From Marixanthomonas sp963974425 (GTDB lineage: Bacteria > Bacteroidota > Bacteroidia > Flavobacteriales > Flavobacteriaceae): a stretch of DNA of 64,000 bases. The notes below the pieces were generated by a model. The model ran no database searches, was not told the DNA's origin, and worked only from the letters and a program-made list of their open reading frames with translations. The stretch covers positions 4,067 to 68,066 of the forward strand of contig NZ_CAXBCK010000017.1 of NCBI RefSeq assembly GCF_963974425.1, in the 5' to 3' direction. Positions within the stretch are counted from its first letter, which is position 1, and each line of letters begins with the position of its first letter. The position numbers and the translations under genes were made by a program. Positions 1 through 9,141 of the stretch are shown piece after piece.

Positions 1-54
1 ACAAAAACTATGATGGTAATTGGTACAACTTATACAGATAAGTTGTTAAACTAG
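1..54 (+). other. possible 3' end of an upstream coding region (partial)
   Basis: The first 54 bases are open in frame 1 up to a TAG at 52-54, and frame 3 is open up to a TAA at 39-41. Either could be the last codons of a gene that begins before the window. Frame 3 gives the aromatic-rich end KNYDGNWYNLYR, which looks protein-like; frame 1 gives TKTMMVIGTTYTDKLLN. The sequence here is too short to choose or to name a product. Confidence 0.3.
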
Positions 55-59
55 AAATT

Positions 60-1385
60 ATGAAATCACTAACCAACCTGTTTCCAATAGTCGATGAAAT
101 AAGCAAGTTATTGTTTCGGGAACACTATCAACCAACAATAGCGATGCAGCTGTATTATTTGCTTACAGATACGGAAAAATCTGAATCAGAAAAAACAGAT
201 AACTTTACTTATGCGGTAATTGAACTGTTAAAAAACCTGAACCTTGCTTATGTCAACGATTTTTCACTTGATATATACGACGTATCTTCCATATCCATAT
301 TTTTTTTAGATGAGCCTATTGATTGTGATGAGGGTACTTGTGAAGATGAAGAACTTGACGATCTTTACTTAATTTTAGATGACCAATTTAAAAAGTACAA
401 TCAAAAAACACTTCTTATTCACACTTCTGGCTGTGAGCTTATATTTTTACCATTACCGATTGAGACTGCCAAAAAACTTCAAAAAATCTGTTTACATTTT
501 GATTACTTCAAAGTATCGGATTATATTTATGATACCAGTATTGTTTTTAAAGACTCTTTCGAGGTTTTATCTATCATATACGACAAACAAGTTCCAGAAA
601 CACCTGTACTTTTTAAAGATAGAAAAATAACCTTCGATCTTTTTTTCAGGATTTTAGAAACCCCTTTATTATCAAGTGATACTCTTTTTTCAACTTGGAA
701 CACCTTGGAAGAGTCGGTTGAACTTTTAAAAGATGAAGGTGAAAATAGGTCATTTTTAGAAAAAATATTAAATAAAAGAAAAGCAAAAACGTACTCTATC
801 TTTATTAACAACAAAGCCAAAGAGTTGTCATTGGTATGGTCGTCTAAAGACCCAGATGAATTGTTGGTGTTTTATACATCGTTAAAAGATGAAATTTCAG
901 AAAAAACAGAACAGCCCTATTTTTTAACAAAAGGGACTACAGAAACCTACACCATACCAGAAAAACATCCTATGTATATTTTATGGGAGAGAACCTTAAA
1001 AGGCCTTGAGAATTTTGAGTACTATAAACCTCAAATAAATTATAAAGAGTTATGGCAATTAGTAAATAGCCCTAGATTTTCTGAAACTGATTACGAAACA
1101 GTTTTTAAACACCCTAGTAAACCCATTCAACACCACGTTCGTCACGTAGCACATACAAACCCTGAAAAAGAGCTTTATCCTATGCTGGCGATTCAGGTGG
1201 GGAGCGATTATTTTTATTATCGTGCTTATAAAAAGGGATATCATGCTTTTTTTAGTCCCGATGATGGTGACTATGAATTAATCTTGACACAACAAAATGA
1301 GCGCTATTTTTGGGCCGTTACGTTATTTACTGAAATATATACCCTAATCAAGTCAGAATCTATAATAGAATTTCCCTGTATATAG
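60..1385 (+). CDS. hypothetical protein, 441 aa
   Basis: I do not recognise this protein. It starts with ATG at 60 and has no signal peptide and no obvious membrane segment, so it is probably cytosolic. A strongly acidic stretch with two cysteines lies near residues 87-100 (DCDEGTCEDEELDD). The C-terminal third (from about residue 330) is rich in Tyr, Phe, His and Trp and reads like a compact globular domain. The lipoprotein gene follows 57 bp downstream on the same strand, so the two may share a transcript. Codon use resembles that of the neighbours, so the frame is very probably real, but the function is unknown. Confidence 0.75.
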   Translation: MKSLTNLFPIVDEISKLLFREHYQPTIAMQLYYLLTDTEKSESEKTDNFTYAVIELLKNLNLAYVNDFSLDIYDVSSISIFFLDEPIDCDEGTCEDEELDDLYLILDDQFKKYNQKTLLIHTSGCELIFLPLPIETAKKLQKICLHFDYFKVSDYIYDTSIVFKDSFEVLSIIYDKQVPETPVLFKDRKITFDLFFRILETPLLSSDTLFSTWNTLEESVELLKDEGENRSFLEKILNKRKAKTYSIFINNKAKELSLVWSSKDPDELLVFYTSLKDEISEKTEQPYFLTKGTTETYTIPEKHPMYILWERTLKGLENFEYYKPQINYKELWQLVNSPRFSETDYETVFKHPSKPIQHHVRHVAHTNPEKELYPMLAIQVGSDYFYYRAYKKGYHAFFSPDDGDYELILTQQNERYFWAVTLFTEIYTLIKSESIIEFPCI

Positions 1386-1442
1386 GGATATATGGTTTGC
1401 TTGATAAGTATAGTTTTGTTTTAACTTACTAAACCAATATCG

Positions 1443-2015
1443 ATGAAACAAAACAACTACTTACTACTGTTACTTGTATTTATTGCTTCTTGTCAAGAAA
1501 TGGACAAATCCAATTCGGCTGAAGCTTCAGATAAATCAACAATAACGACGACGCAGTATGACGAAGAAGGGAATATACGGGATATTAAGTATGATGATAT
1601 GACCGATGAAGAATACAGGGAATATCGCCTTCAAATTCAAGAACAAAATGTCTTAAAACAACAAATAAGGGAAGCAGAAAAACAAATTACGTTTAGCATC
1701 TATACCTACAATGTCGGGGGCATAAAAAAGGTGACAGTTTTATTGGATCAAAAAAATAATAAAGGAGAGGTTTTAAAACGGGGCTCACTTGCGATTCCCG
1801 TAAAATGGGAGGAAAAGGATTGTATTATTACCATAGCTCCCATAGAAAACCATAAAACTCAATACAGAAAGTTTAAGCGCATAGATTATAAAACCATTCA
1901 GCACCTTCCCAACGATAGTACTGAAGGGAAATTATTTTATGGAGAACTTGGATATCAAGATAATTTGAAAATTTTGAACATTTTAGAAAAAATGGAGGCC
2001 GAAGTGGGTTCTTGA
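1443..2015 (+). CDS. lipoprotein of unknown function, 190 aa
   Basis: The N-terminus is a lipoprotein signal peptide: a Lys, a Leu-rich core, then the lipobox IASC with the lipidated Cys at residue 17. The mature protein is hydrophilic. Residues 20-75 are Glu/Asp/Gln-rich and probably flexible or helical (including DDMTDEEYREYRLQIQEQ), followed by a more structured segment containing VTVLLDQKNNKGEVL. I do not recognise the family. It is probably periplasmic, anchored to a membrane. It sits between the unknown 441-aa gene and the two-component system, which suggests but does not show a link to envelope sensing. Confidence 0.75.
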   Translation: MKQNNYLLLLLVFIASCQEMDKSNSAEASDKSTITTTQYDEEGNIRDIKYDDMTDEEYREYRLQIQEQNVLKQQIREAEKQITFSIYTYNVGGIKKVTVLLDQKNNKGEVLKRGSLAIPVKWEEKDCIITIAPIENHKTQYRKFKRIDYKTIQHLPNDSTEGKLFYGELGYQDNLKILNILEKMEAEVGS

Positions 2016-2126
2016 TAAGGAAATTATAAAGTAAGCAGGGCTGATAAGAATATGTTTGGTCTTGTAAAACCTATCAAACAGATTTTTTTCAGTTTTAAAT
2101 AAAAGCAATATCTTCGATTTTTTCTT

Positions 2127-4217
2127 TTGAAACGACTTAAAACAAATACCAGTTTTATATTATTTTTATTGCTAGCTGTGCAGGTATCCAAAGCGCAAAC
2201 TGCAACAAAAGCAACCTCTTTATTTAAGAAAGGAATTTCATTAATCGATACGGACCAACAATATGAAAAAGGGATTAAACTCTTAGATTCGGCTTTACTC
2301 TATTCGCCCTCTAAGTCCATAGAAATCCAAATAAATTTTGCGAAAGGGGTTGCTTTAAACTCACAAGGGAAACTGTCGTTGGCAGCACTGAGTTTACAAA
2401 AAAATATTCCGCTTATAAATACATTTGGCCCAGGTTTAAAAAATAAATTCCATGCCAATAATTATAGGGTCTTGGGCGATATTTATAAAAGCAAGGGAGA
2501 ACCAGTAAAGTCAATGGAATTTTATCAAAAAGCCCTTCGTTATGCCGAAAAGCACAACAAAGCGAGTAAGGCTATTGTGTTGCATCAAATAGCGGTTCTC
2601 TTATTAGAAAAAGAAGAATACACAGAGGCAGAACGCTATCTTAACCTTGCAACAGATCAATATTTAAATGAGTCGTTACGATTGGGTAAATACTTGAACT
2701 TAGGCGAAGTTTATGTAAAAACCAATAGGTATATAGAGGCCGAAAAACAATATGCGGCTGCGAAAGAATTAGCGATTAAAACCAATAACAATAATGCGTT
2801 GAGTTATGTTTATTTGGGGTTGGCCACCATACATTTTGAAGAAAAGGAGTACATCCAGGCGATACGGTTTTACGAGCAGGCCAATACTTTATCGGAGCAG
2901 TTAGGCACAAAACAAACAGAGGTTTCTTCTTTGTTGAATTTAGCACTTTCTTATGCTAAAACCGGGCAACACTTTAAAGCATTGCCTTATTTAAAAGATG
3001 CTGAAACTATGTTGGGTGAATCCTCTTCCAAAATGCTCCAAATGCATCTGAACGCTATTTTTGCTTCGGTTTATGAGAACATGGGTTCCTATGAAAAAAG
3101 TATTGTTCATTTAAAAAAAGAAGCTCAGCTAAAAGATAGTATTTTCAGTGCTGAAAAAAACAAACAGTTTGAAGAACTTAAAATAGCCTATGAATCAGAA
3201 AAGCAACAACAAGAAATCGAATTCCTTACGCTTCAAAAAAAGAAAAATGAATTAGAGCTTTTTAGGCAAGAAGAAGCTTTAAAAAACCTGACATTAGAAA
3301 AAGAATTGGAAGGGGCACGGCAGGAAAATACTATTTTACAACTGCAGCAAAACACGACCAAAAGTGAGAATAAAATTGCATTATTAAAGAAAAGCCAAGA
3401 AGTAACAAAGGCAGAAGCAGAACAGTCCAAACTTATAAAAAATGCTTACCTAATTGGTTTTTTTGTATTGTTAATTCCTCTTAGTGGATTGCTGTTTGTA
3501 TATTATCAAAAACTGCATGCCGAACGTGAATTGTCTAAAAAACAGAAAGAATTAAATCAGCAACAGATAACCGAACTAGTGAAAGATCAGCAGCTTAATA
3601 CAATTAAGGCATCCATAAAAGGACAGGAGTTAGAAAGAGAACGTATTGCCCAAGAATTACACGATTTTATTGGAGGAAACTTGGCTGCTATAAAGTTACA
3701 ATTAGAAAATTTCAAATTAGATACCCCTAAGTTACAAACGGTCCTAACCCACTTAGATGAAACTTATGAACAGGTACGCCATTTATCACACGACTTATTA
3801 TCAAAAAAGATTAAAGAAAATTTATTTACTGATTTAGCGGATGACTATCTAAAAAGTTTATCTGCCTCAAGTGATTTAAATATTAACTTCATACCCTTTA
3901 ATGAACATCTTATTAACCAATCTGATATTAAAATTCAAACTACATTATATAAGATATTACAAGAATTAATTAATAATACAATTAAACATGCAAATGCCAC
4001 CGTTATAGATGTAAATGTGAGTGCTTCAAGTAATTTTATCAATCTTCTTTTTGAAGATAATGGTGGAGGTTTTGAAAAAGAAAATTCTTTAAAAGGAGTT
4101 GGTTTAATTAATATTGAAAAAAGAGTGAAAAAAATAAATGGAACATTAAATATCGATACTGTTTTAGGTAGAGGAACCTTAATCGATATAACCATACCTT
4201 ATAAATATGAATTATGA
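2127..4217 (+). CDS. TPR-containing sensor histidine kinase (HisKA_3/NarX type)
   Basis: This is a membrane sensor kinase with a signal peptide (cleavage near VSKAQ), then tetratricopeptide repeats over about residues 30-330 that would lie in the periplasm. A long Glu/Lys/Gln coiled coil follows, then one membrane helix near 439-460. The HisKA_3 dimerisation helix has the phospho-acceptor His512 in the context ERIAQELHDF. The HATPase_c domain shows the N box ELINNTIKHA, the G1 box EDNGGGF and the G2 box KGVGLINI. The start is TTG at 2127; no better in-frame start precedes the signal peptide. The stop overlaps the response-regulator start (ATGA at 4214-4217), so the two are translationally coupled partners. 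The signal sensed is unknown. Confidence 0.93.
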   Translation: MKRLKTNTSFILFLLLAVQVSKAQTATKATSLFKKGISLIDTDQQYEKGIKLLDSALLYSPSKSIEIQINFAKGVALNSQGKLSLAALSLQKNIPLINTFGPGLKNKFHANNYRVLGDIYKSKGEPVKSMEFYQKALRYAEKHNKASKAIVLHQIAVLLLEKEEYTEAERYLNLATDQYLNESLRLGKYLNLGEVYVKTNRYIEAEKQYAAAKELAIKTNNNNALSYVYLGLATIHFEEKEYIQAIRFYEQANTLSEQLGTKQTEVSSLLNLALSYAKTGQHFKALPYLKDAETMLGESSSKMLQMHLNAIFASVYENMGSYEKSIVHLKKEAQLKDSIFSAEKNKQFEELKIAYESEKQQQEIEFLTLQKKKNELELFRQEEALKNLTLEKELEGARQENTILQLQQNTTKSENKIALLKKSQEVTKAEAEQSKLIKNAYLIGFFVLLIPLSGLLFVYYQKLHAERELSKKQKELNQQQITELVKDQQLNTIKASIKGQELERERIAQELHDFIGGNLAAIKLQLENFKLDTPKLQTVLTHLDETYEQVRHLSHDLLSKKIKENLFTDLADDYLKSLSASSDLNINFIPFNEHLINQSDIKIQTTLYKILQELINNTIKHANATVIDVNVSASSNFINLLFEDNGGGFEKENSLKGVGLINIEKRVKKINGTLNIDTVLGRGTLIDITIPYKYEL

Positions 4218-4846
4218 AGCATAAAATAATTCTTGTTGATGATCATAAAATGTTTTTAGATGGACTTCTCAATATTTTAGAAGAAATACCCTCCATTGAA
4301 ATAGTACTAAAAACTGATAATGCTAAAACTGTAATAGCTTACTTAGAGAATCATAATCCTGTTGATTTAATTGTGTCAGATATTAGTATGCCAGATATAA
4401 GTGGAGTAGAATTGAGTGCATACGTCAAGAATAAAAAACCGGATACTAAAATGCTAATTGTAAGTATGCATAATAACCCTTCTATGTACCATAAATTGAA
4501 ACAAATTAATGTAGATGGATATATTCAAAAAAATGCTTCAAAAACTGTACTCTTAGAAGCTGTAAAAACAATTTTAGGAGGATCTGTATATTTTTCTGAA
4601 ATGATTAAACAATCATATAATGAAAGTTTGTTTCAAAGTCAAAAAATAAAAGATGCTCCTCTTAGCGATCGGGAATTAGAAGTACTTAAATTAATTGCTC
4701 TTGAAAACACAACTAATGAAATAGCAAAGCAACTCTTTATAAGTAGGCATACTGTTGAAACTTACCGAAAAAACCTGTTATTAAAATTGGACGCTAAAAA
4801 TCTAGCAGGTTTAACTAAGCATGCGATTTACCTAGGCTTGGTATAA
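4214..4846 (+). CDS. LuxR/NarL-family response regulator
   Basis: Residues 1-120 form a receiver domain: the acidic pair DD at 9-10, the phospho-acceptor Asp56 (VSDISMPD), the conserved Ser of IVSMH and the Lys of YIQKNAS. Residues 145-205 form a GerE/LuxR helix-turn-helix (LSDRELEVLKLIALENTTNEIAKQL, with RHTVETYRKNLL as recognition helix). The 210-aa length is normal for the family. It is the cognate partner of the TPR kinase, whose stop overlaps its start. Target genes cannot be read from the sequence. The inverted repeats at 13983-14192 are one speculative possibility. Confidence 0.94.
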   Translation: MKHKIILVDDHKMFLDGLLNILEEIPSIEIVLKTDNAKTVIAYLENHNPVDLIVSDISMPDISGVELSAYVKNKKPDTKMLIVSMHNNPSMYHKLKQINVDGYIQKNASKTVLLEAVKTILGGSVYFSEMIKQSYNESLFQSQKIKDAPLSDRELEVLKLIALENTTNEIAKQLFISRHTVETYRKNLLLKLDAKNLAGLTKHAIYLGLV

Positions 4847-4857
4847 ATATTATTACT

Positions 4858-5077
4858 GAAGAACTTATATTTAATTCTGATAGAGGAATTTACTATGCTA
4901 GTTATAAATTTACCAATATCTTAAAAATCTATAAGGGACTTATACAACAATCTATGAGCAGCAAAGTAAACTGCTGGGAAAATGCAGTAGCTGAAAGTTT
5001 CTTTAAAAGCTTAAAGGTAGAAGGGGTATATAAACACAATTACTGGCTTAGGTTAGAAGCTGAGTTATCTATTTGTC
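4858..5077 (+). pseudogene. IS3-family transposase (OrfB, DDE integrase core) remnant
   Basis: Conceptual translation from 4858 gives ELIFNSDRG, YASYKFTNILK, then QQSMSSKVNCWENAVAESFF and KSLKVEG. This is the familiar IS3 OrfB segment normally reading FHSDRGxQYAS ... SMSRKGNCWDNAVAESFFK. The second Asp (NSDRG) and the Glu (AVAESFF) of the DDE triad are still there, but the first Asp and the whole N-terminal half are missing. Homology stops abruptly around AELSI at about 5075, where the integrase fragment on the other strand begins. No terminal inverted repeats are visible. It is a dead, twice-truncated copy. The open frame continuing to 5286 is an artefact of running through the antisense integrase. 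Confidence 0.85.
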
Positions 5078-5299
5078 CACTTTTTTATTGCAAGTCCAGA
5101 GATATAATTCTCGTGTTTGGGCACTTGTTCCACGCATTTTGTTCGTCCGAGCATCCCATCTTTCAGGGTCAACTTTGCGTGAAATGCTTAGTCCGGCTCG
5201 CTTGCCATTTACAGTTAAACGCAAGTATATCGGGACTTTCAGGCCTTTATCGGTTTTTCTGGATTTCAAGAAAAATAGCTGTGTGAAGGAAGTGTTCAT
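5069..5299 (-). pseudogene. N-terminal fragment of a tyrosine integrase (mobile-element type)
   Basis: The translation starts MNTSFTQLFFLKSRKTDKG and continues with PIYLRLTVNGKRAGLSISRK, DPERWDARTNKMRG and AQTREL. This is the arm-type DNA-binding domain that opens Bacteroidota conjugative-transposon and genomic-island integrases. Only 76 residues remain. The core-binding and catalytic domains are absent, and the last few codons look frame-damaged before the stop at the IS3 junction. The gene points away from ssrA, whose 3' end is 114 bp from its start codon. This is the arrangement expected of an element that once integrated into the tmRNA gene. Confidence 0.8.
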
Positions 5300-5354
5300 T
5301 TTAGGTGACTTTTTATAGGGTATTATTTGCCATTAAATGACATCAGTAAAAATG

Positions 5355-5389
5355 AAAAACCCTGTAAATCATAGACGTACAGGGTTTTT
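5355..5389 (-). terminator. intrinsic terminator of ssrA
   Basis: A perfect 12-bp inverted repeat (AAAAACCCTGTA at 5355-5366 and its complement at 5378-5389) encloses an 11-nt loop. On the minus strand the stem ends in a T run and lies 24 bp beyond the mature 3' end of tmRNA. It is symmetrical enough to work in both directions. Confidence 0.85.
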
Positions 5390-5412
5390 GGAATGACTTG
5401 GTAGTCAAAAAG

Positions 5413-5809
5413 TGGAGCCGGAGGGATTCGAACCCTCGTCCAAACGCGCAATTATACTGCCTTCTACATGCTTAGTTTCCATTTGAATTTTCGTGGGATT
5501 GCCGGTCGAAAACTACCAACGTACCCCTTATCTTCGCTTAAGTTTCGCAAGTGCATCAAAGCCCTACACAAGCTAGGTTTACTTTTACGAAGCCACTAAG
5601 TCAAACGCCGTAAACCAAGGCCTTTGAGTGACTTCCTGCATGCCCGTCTTACGGGCCGAGGCATATCCTACTATAATTCAGATTATGCTGCTAGGGCGTA
5701 GTTATTCTCGCCGTTTAAAAAAGTTTGAAACATGATATTTACGAGCTGTGTCCCGGCGCTCGGCATGCTTACAATACAATAAGACCCGCTGTCAAAACCA
5801 GTCGGCCCC
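5413..5809 (-). ncRNA. ssrA: transfer-messenger RNA (tmRNA), one-piece
   Basis: This RNA rescues stalled ribosomes and tags the nascent chain for proteolysis. Read on the minus strand, the 5' end GGGGCCGACTGG pairs with the 3' end CGGCTCC to make a 7-bp acceptor stem with one G-U pair. The T-arm GGGTTCGAATCCC is intact. The tag frame (5683-5712) encodes GENNYALAA followed by TAA, the flavobacterial-type degradation tag ending in ALAA. The pseudoknot-rich body has several GC-rich inverted repeats (for example GCCCGTaagACGGGC). CCA is not encoded: the bases after the discriminator A are C and T. A TATCTTTG promoter lies upstream and an intrinsic terminator downstream. Confidence 0.97.
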
Positions 5810-5874
5810 TTTTTGTAGTAAACTGTTGCCAGTATGTAGTAATTTACAATCACATTCTACTAGCTACGAACTAA

Positions 5875-5882
5875 CAAAGATA
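5875..5882 (-). promoter_or_regulatory. candidate -7 box of the ssrA promoter
   Basis: TATCTTTG on the minus strand matches the Bacteroidota -7 consensus TAnnTTTG exactly. Transcription would begin near 5868, giving a leader of about 60 nt that must be trimmed to the mature 5' end at 5809. Confidence 0.6.
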
Positions 5883-5894
5883 CATGAAAATCCA

Positions 5895-5902
5895 TATCTT
5901 TG
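5895..5902 (+). promoter_or_regulatory. candidate -7 box of the 5958 dehydrogenase gene
   Basis: TATCTTTG matches TAnnTTTG exactly. Transcription would start near 5909 and give a leader of about 49 nt. It stands back-to-back with the ssrA promoter, only 12 bp away, so the two upstream elements must overlap. Confidence 0.6.
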
Positions 5903-5957
5903 AAGCTGTCTGTTCAAAAATGAAAAGACATTTATAATTATACAAAAAGCATTCCAT

Positions 5958-7172
5958 ATGGCAATAACCTTTGCACTTATCAAAGAACGTAAAAATCCAC
6001 CCGACCGTCGTGTCGTTTTTTCACCAGAAATGTGTCAAGAAGTCATAAAAGAGTATCCAGATGCCCGAATTATTTCTGAAACATCAGATATTCGAATTTT
6101 TAAAGATGAAGCATATAGAAAAGCAGATATTGAAGTACAAGAAGATATTTCAGAAGCTGAAGTGCTATTAGGTGTAAAAGAAGTGCCAGTAGAGGCATTA
6201 ATACCTAATAAAAAATATTTTTTCTTCAGCCACACCATAAAAAAACAACCCTATAACCGAGAGTTGTTGCAAGCCATTCTTCAGAATAAAATAGAATTAT
6301 ACGATCACGAGACCATTACTAAAGAAAATGGAAGTCGCTTGATTGGTTTTGGACGTTATGCCGGTTTAGTAGGTGCCTACAATGGATTTAGGGCCTTGGG
6401 TCTTCGAGATAAGCTTTTCAACCTAGAGAAAGTGGATGTCTTACCAGATTTGGATGCTGTAAAAAATGAATTGGATAAAATAGAAGTCCCAACCATTAAA
6501 ATAGTACTCACCGGAAGTGGAAAAGTGGCTTATGGTGCTAAAGAAATTTTAGATTATTTAGAAATAAAAAAAGTAACCGTTACCGATTACCTTACCAAAG
6601 ATTTTGACGAGCCGGTGTACTGTATGATTGATGTGCTAGATTATAATAAGCGTATAGATGGACTACCTGGTGATAAACATGAGTTTTACAATGACCCTTC
6701 TGGTTATGAAAGTGACTTTATGCGGTTTGCTACAGTAAGCGACTTCTTTATAGCTGGTCATTTTCATGGAGAAGGCGCTCCTTATCTATATACAAGGGAA
6801 GATGTTCGCCACCCACACTTTAATATTAATTTAGTTGCAGATGTATCTTGTGATATCGATGGTCCTGTAGCTAGCACCATACGACCTTCGACCATTAAAG
6901 ATCCGTTTTATGGGTATGACCCAATTACAGAAAAGGAAACCTTTTACGATATTCCCGGTTCGATTACTGTGATGGCCGTAGATAATTTGCCCTGCGAGTT
7001 GCCAAAAAATGCAAGTGAAGGTTTTGGAGAGATGTTTTTAAAAAGTGTTATTCCTGCCTTTTTCAATAATGATAAAGATGGAATTTTAGCTCGTGCTAAA
7101 ATGACTACCAATGATGGAAAGTTAGCCGAAAACTTCAGCTATTTACAAGATTATATAGATGGGAAAGATTAA
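5958..7172 (+). CDS. NAD(P)-dependent saccharopine/alanine-dehydrogenase-like oxidoreductase
   Basis: The N-terminus (ALIKERKNPPDRRVVFSP) is the alanine dehydrogenase/PNT N-terminal domain as found in lysine-forming saccharopine dehydrogenases. A Rossmann segment follows near residues 175-200 (IKIVLTGSGKVAYGAKEIL). The motif AGHFHGEGAPYLYTREDVR and the C-terminal PGSITVMAVDNLPCELPK are shared by the LYS1-like and AlaDH families. The protein is about 404 aa, the size of single-domain enzymes. Which substrate it uses (saccharopine, or another opine or amino acid) cannot be decided here. No lysine-pathway gene is adjacent. The stop overlaps the convergent DUF3857 gene by 4 bp. Confidence 0.8.
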   Translation: MAITFALIKERKNPPDRRVVFSPEMCQEVIKEYPDARIISETSDIRIFKDEAYRKADIEVQEDISEAEVLLGVKEVPVEALIPNKKYFFFSHTIKKQPYNRELLQAILQNKIELYDHETITKENGSRLIGFGRYAGLVGAYNGFRALGLRDKLFNLEKVDVLPDLDAVKNELDKIEVPTIKIVLTGSGKVAYGAKEILDYLEIKKVTVTDYLTKDFDEPVYCMIDVLDYNKRIDGLPGDKHEFYNDPSGYESDFMRFATVSDFFIAGHFHGEGAPYLYTREDVRHPHFNINLVADVSCDIDGPVASTIRPSTIKDPFYGYDPITEKETFYDIPGSITVMAVDNLPCELPKNASEGFGEMFLKSVIPAFFNNDKDGILARAKMTTNDGKLAENFSYLQDYIDGKD

Positions 7173-9136
7173 ACTTTCTTCAGGAGTATAGGATCTTGTT
7201 TTTGAAAATCGATCATCGCGGTGAAGAACTGTTTGATTCCCGGATATACATCAGCAATAAAATTAGATTCGGTTAGCTGAAAACTAAAGCGAATATTAAT
7301 TTTCCCATTATTTTCGGTGTATATAACAGTACATTGGCCAATATTGTCAAAAAGATTTAAGGTTTTATTTTCAGGAAGCTGTTCCACTGTGTATTTGTCT
7401 TCTAAATCTATTGACATTAAATAAGTTGTTGTAATGGGATATCCAAAGTTGATAGGGAAATTTCTTTCGTCAGATTTGAAAGGATTTTCTGAAAAATAAG
7501 TATTAAAAAAATAAGGATTTATATATACCTTGTCTCCTATTAATTCAGTTTCTAAAGCAATATCGTAATCTATTTTTAGTGGTTTTTCTAGATTGGTTTT
7601 ATTTTCTATGGTAAGATTACTTATTTTAATAGAAGCATTTTTCTCTTTTTGGTTGATGTAGTCTCGATAGTTAGAATTTTTTATATGCTTTCTTTCCTTA
7701 ATTGCTACATAACCAGTTTGTATTTCATTAATTTTTCCAGTAAAAAGTCCTTCTTCTGAAGCTTTTAGTTGGGCGTTTATATAATACATATTTTTTTTAT
7801 GAGGGGTTAATGGGTACCAATAGCTTCCGTTTTTAAAATCCATAACCCGTCCTTTTCCATTTAAATCCTGAAAAGGTATGATGCCAAAAGGTGTCTCTTG
7901 TTCAACCGCGTCTAAAAGTATTTTTTCATCATTAACAGTTAGTAGAACAATAGCATGATTAAAATCTGTTAATACTGGATACGTAAAGGTGGGTAGCCCA
8001 TTCTCCCTTGTTGAAATGAGTACTAATTTTGCGTCTAGGTCTGCAGCTTGAAGGGCGTTTATGAGCGCTAAATTAATTTCGGAAGTATTTCCTACTTTGC
8101 TTTCAAAAGCATCCCGTACTCGAACATCATTAAAAAGGCGTTGTTTTTCGTTCCATTTAAAATGTCCTTGAATGAATGTGTAAATAGCTTTAGCTTTATT
8201 TAATTCATCAGAAATATTTAAGATGTTTTCAGGTAAGTTTCTTTTTAAGAAATTATTATTGTTCAGTTGGCGACCAATATCTTTATCTGTCTTAAACTCA
8301 TCGTCTACATCTTCCCAGGTTTTTGTAAATTTATTGTTTAAGCCACTATAGTCAAGAAACTCTTTTAATTCATATTCAACACTGGCCAAATAATTGCTCT
8401 TAGCCAACATATAGCTTTCATTTTTAAAAGCAGGAATATTTTTCATAACATATATGGTAGACTCACAGTCGGCAGGGGTGTATCCCTCAATGTAAAAACA
8501 ATTTTTTTTGATACTTGCTTCGTCGATATCTAATTTTCTGCCACCTTTTAAAACCCGATTATATTTAAAATTTCCAGGTATTTCGTTAAGAAATTCACTG
8601 TATAACGTTGGTATATTGTGTTGAAATTCCCACCCATTAAGATTAAAAAAGAAAGGGGATTCAATTACGTATTTATATTCTAAAATACTACCATCTTTAA
8701 TATCTGGAAAAGTAAAACGCGTAAGTTTAATATCTTTAGATTGATTTATGTTAAAAACATCATTGGTAGATACATATTTTTTCAACTTATCATTGTGAGT
8801 AATGGCTTTTAATTCAGATAGTTTTTCTTCGTCCTTTTTGCCAATAAGTAAAGGAATCTCAATAGTAGCACCATCAAACTTTTTTGCATCTATTACTTTT
8901 ATTTTTCTATGAACTTCTTTATAAAGTCTAATGTATCGGTTATTGACTTGCTTAAAAAAATACTTTCCTTGCTCAAACAAAATCACAGCAGCCGCTTCTA
9001 TATCTTCTGGGAAGGAGGTCATTTGAAGTTCTTTATCTGTTGGCTCTCCAAATTCGGCTGTTTCACGTTCTTGTGCAGAAAGCACTAACATGTTTAATAA
9101 AAGTAAAAGAATACTGAGGCAATTTTTTTTGTACAT
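7169..9136 (-). CDS. secreted DUF3857 / transglutaminase-like protein, copy 2
   Basis: A signal peptide (residues 1-21, ending LSAQ) sends the protein to the periplasm or outer membrane. About residues 60-250 form a DUF3857 domain, and about 260-420 form a transglutaminase-like fold. The position that carries the catalytic Cys in active members (usually GDCKD) reads GNTSEIN near residue 345, so the nucleophile appears to be missing. A His is kept (DFNHAIVLL), as is an Asp (LLDAVEQ). The C-terminal third is beta-rich. The upstream gene is a same-length paralogue only 5 bp away, so the pair forms an operon arising by tandem duplication. A scaffold or binding role is more likely than catalysis, but this is inference. 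Confidence 0.82.
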   Translation of the reverse strand: MYKKNCLSILLLLLNMLVLSAQERETAEFGEPTDKELQMTSFPEDIEAAAVILFEQGKYFFKQVNNRYIRLYKEVHRKIKVIDAKKFDGATIEIPLLIGKKDEEKLSELKAITHNDKLKKYVSTNDVFNINQSKDIKLTRFTFPDIKDGSILEYKYVIESPFFFNLNGWEFQHNIPTLYSEFLNEIPGNFKYNRVLKGGRKLDIDEASIKKNCFYIEGYTPADCESTIYVMKNIPAFKNESYMLAKSNYLASVEYELKEFLDYSGLNNKFTKTWEDVDDEFKTDKDIGRQLNNNNFLKRNLPENILNISDELNKAKAIYTFIQGHFKWNEKQRLFNDVRVRDAFESKVGNTSEINLALINALQAADLDAKLVLISTRENGLPTFTYPVLTDFNHAIVLLTVNDEKILLDAVEQETPFGIIPFQDLNGKGRVMDFKNGSYWYPLTPHKKNMYYINAQLKASEEGLFTGKINEIQTGYVAIKERKHIKNSNYRDYINQKEKNASIKISNLTIENKTNLEKPLKIDYDIALETELIGDKVYINPYFFNTYFSENPFKSDERNFPINFGYPITTTYLMSIDLEDKYTVEQLPENKTLNLFDNIGQCTVIYTENNGKINIRFSFQLTESNFIADVYPGIKQFFTAMIDFQKQDPILLKKV

Positions 9137-9141
9137 ATTTT

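Noticed and set aside
2053..2079. Regulatory inverted repeat TGTTTG...CAAACA before the TPR kinase
   Set aside because: Arms are only 6 bp and separated by 15 bp; more likely a weak terminator of the lipoprotein gene, and not like any other repeat here.
4954..5286. Intact 110-aa protein
   Set aside because: Only the first 40 residues match IS3 transposase. The rest is antisense to the integrase fragment and is not protein-like.
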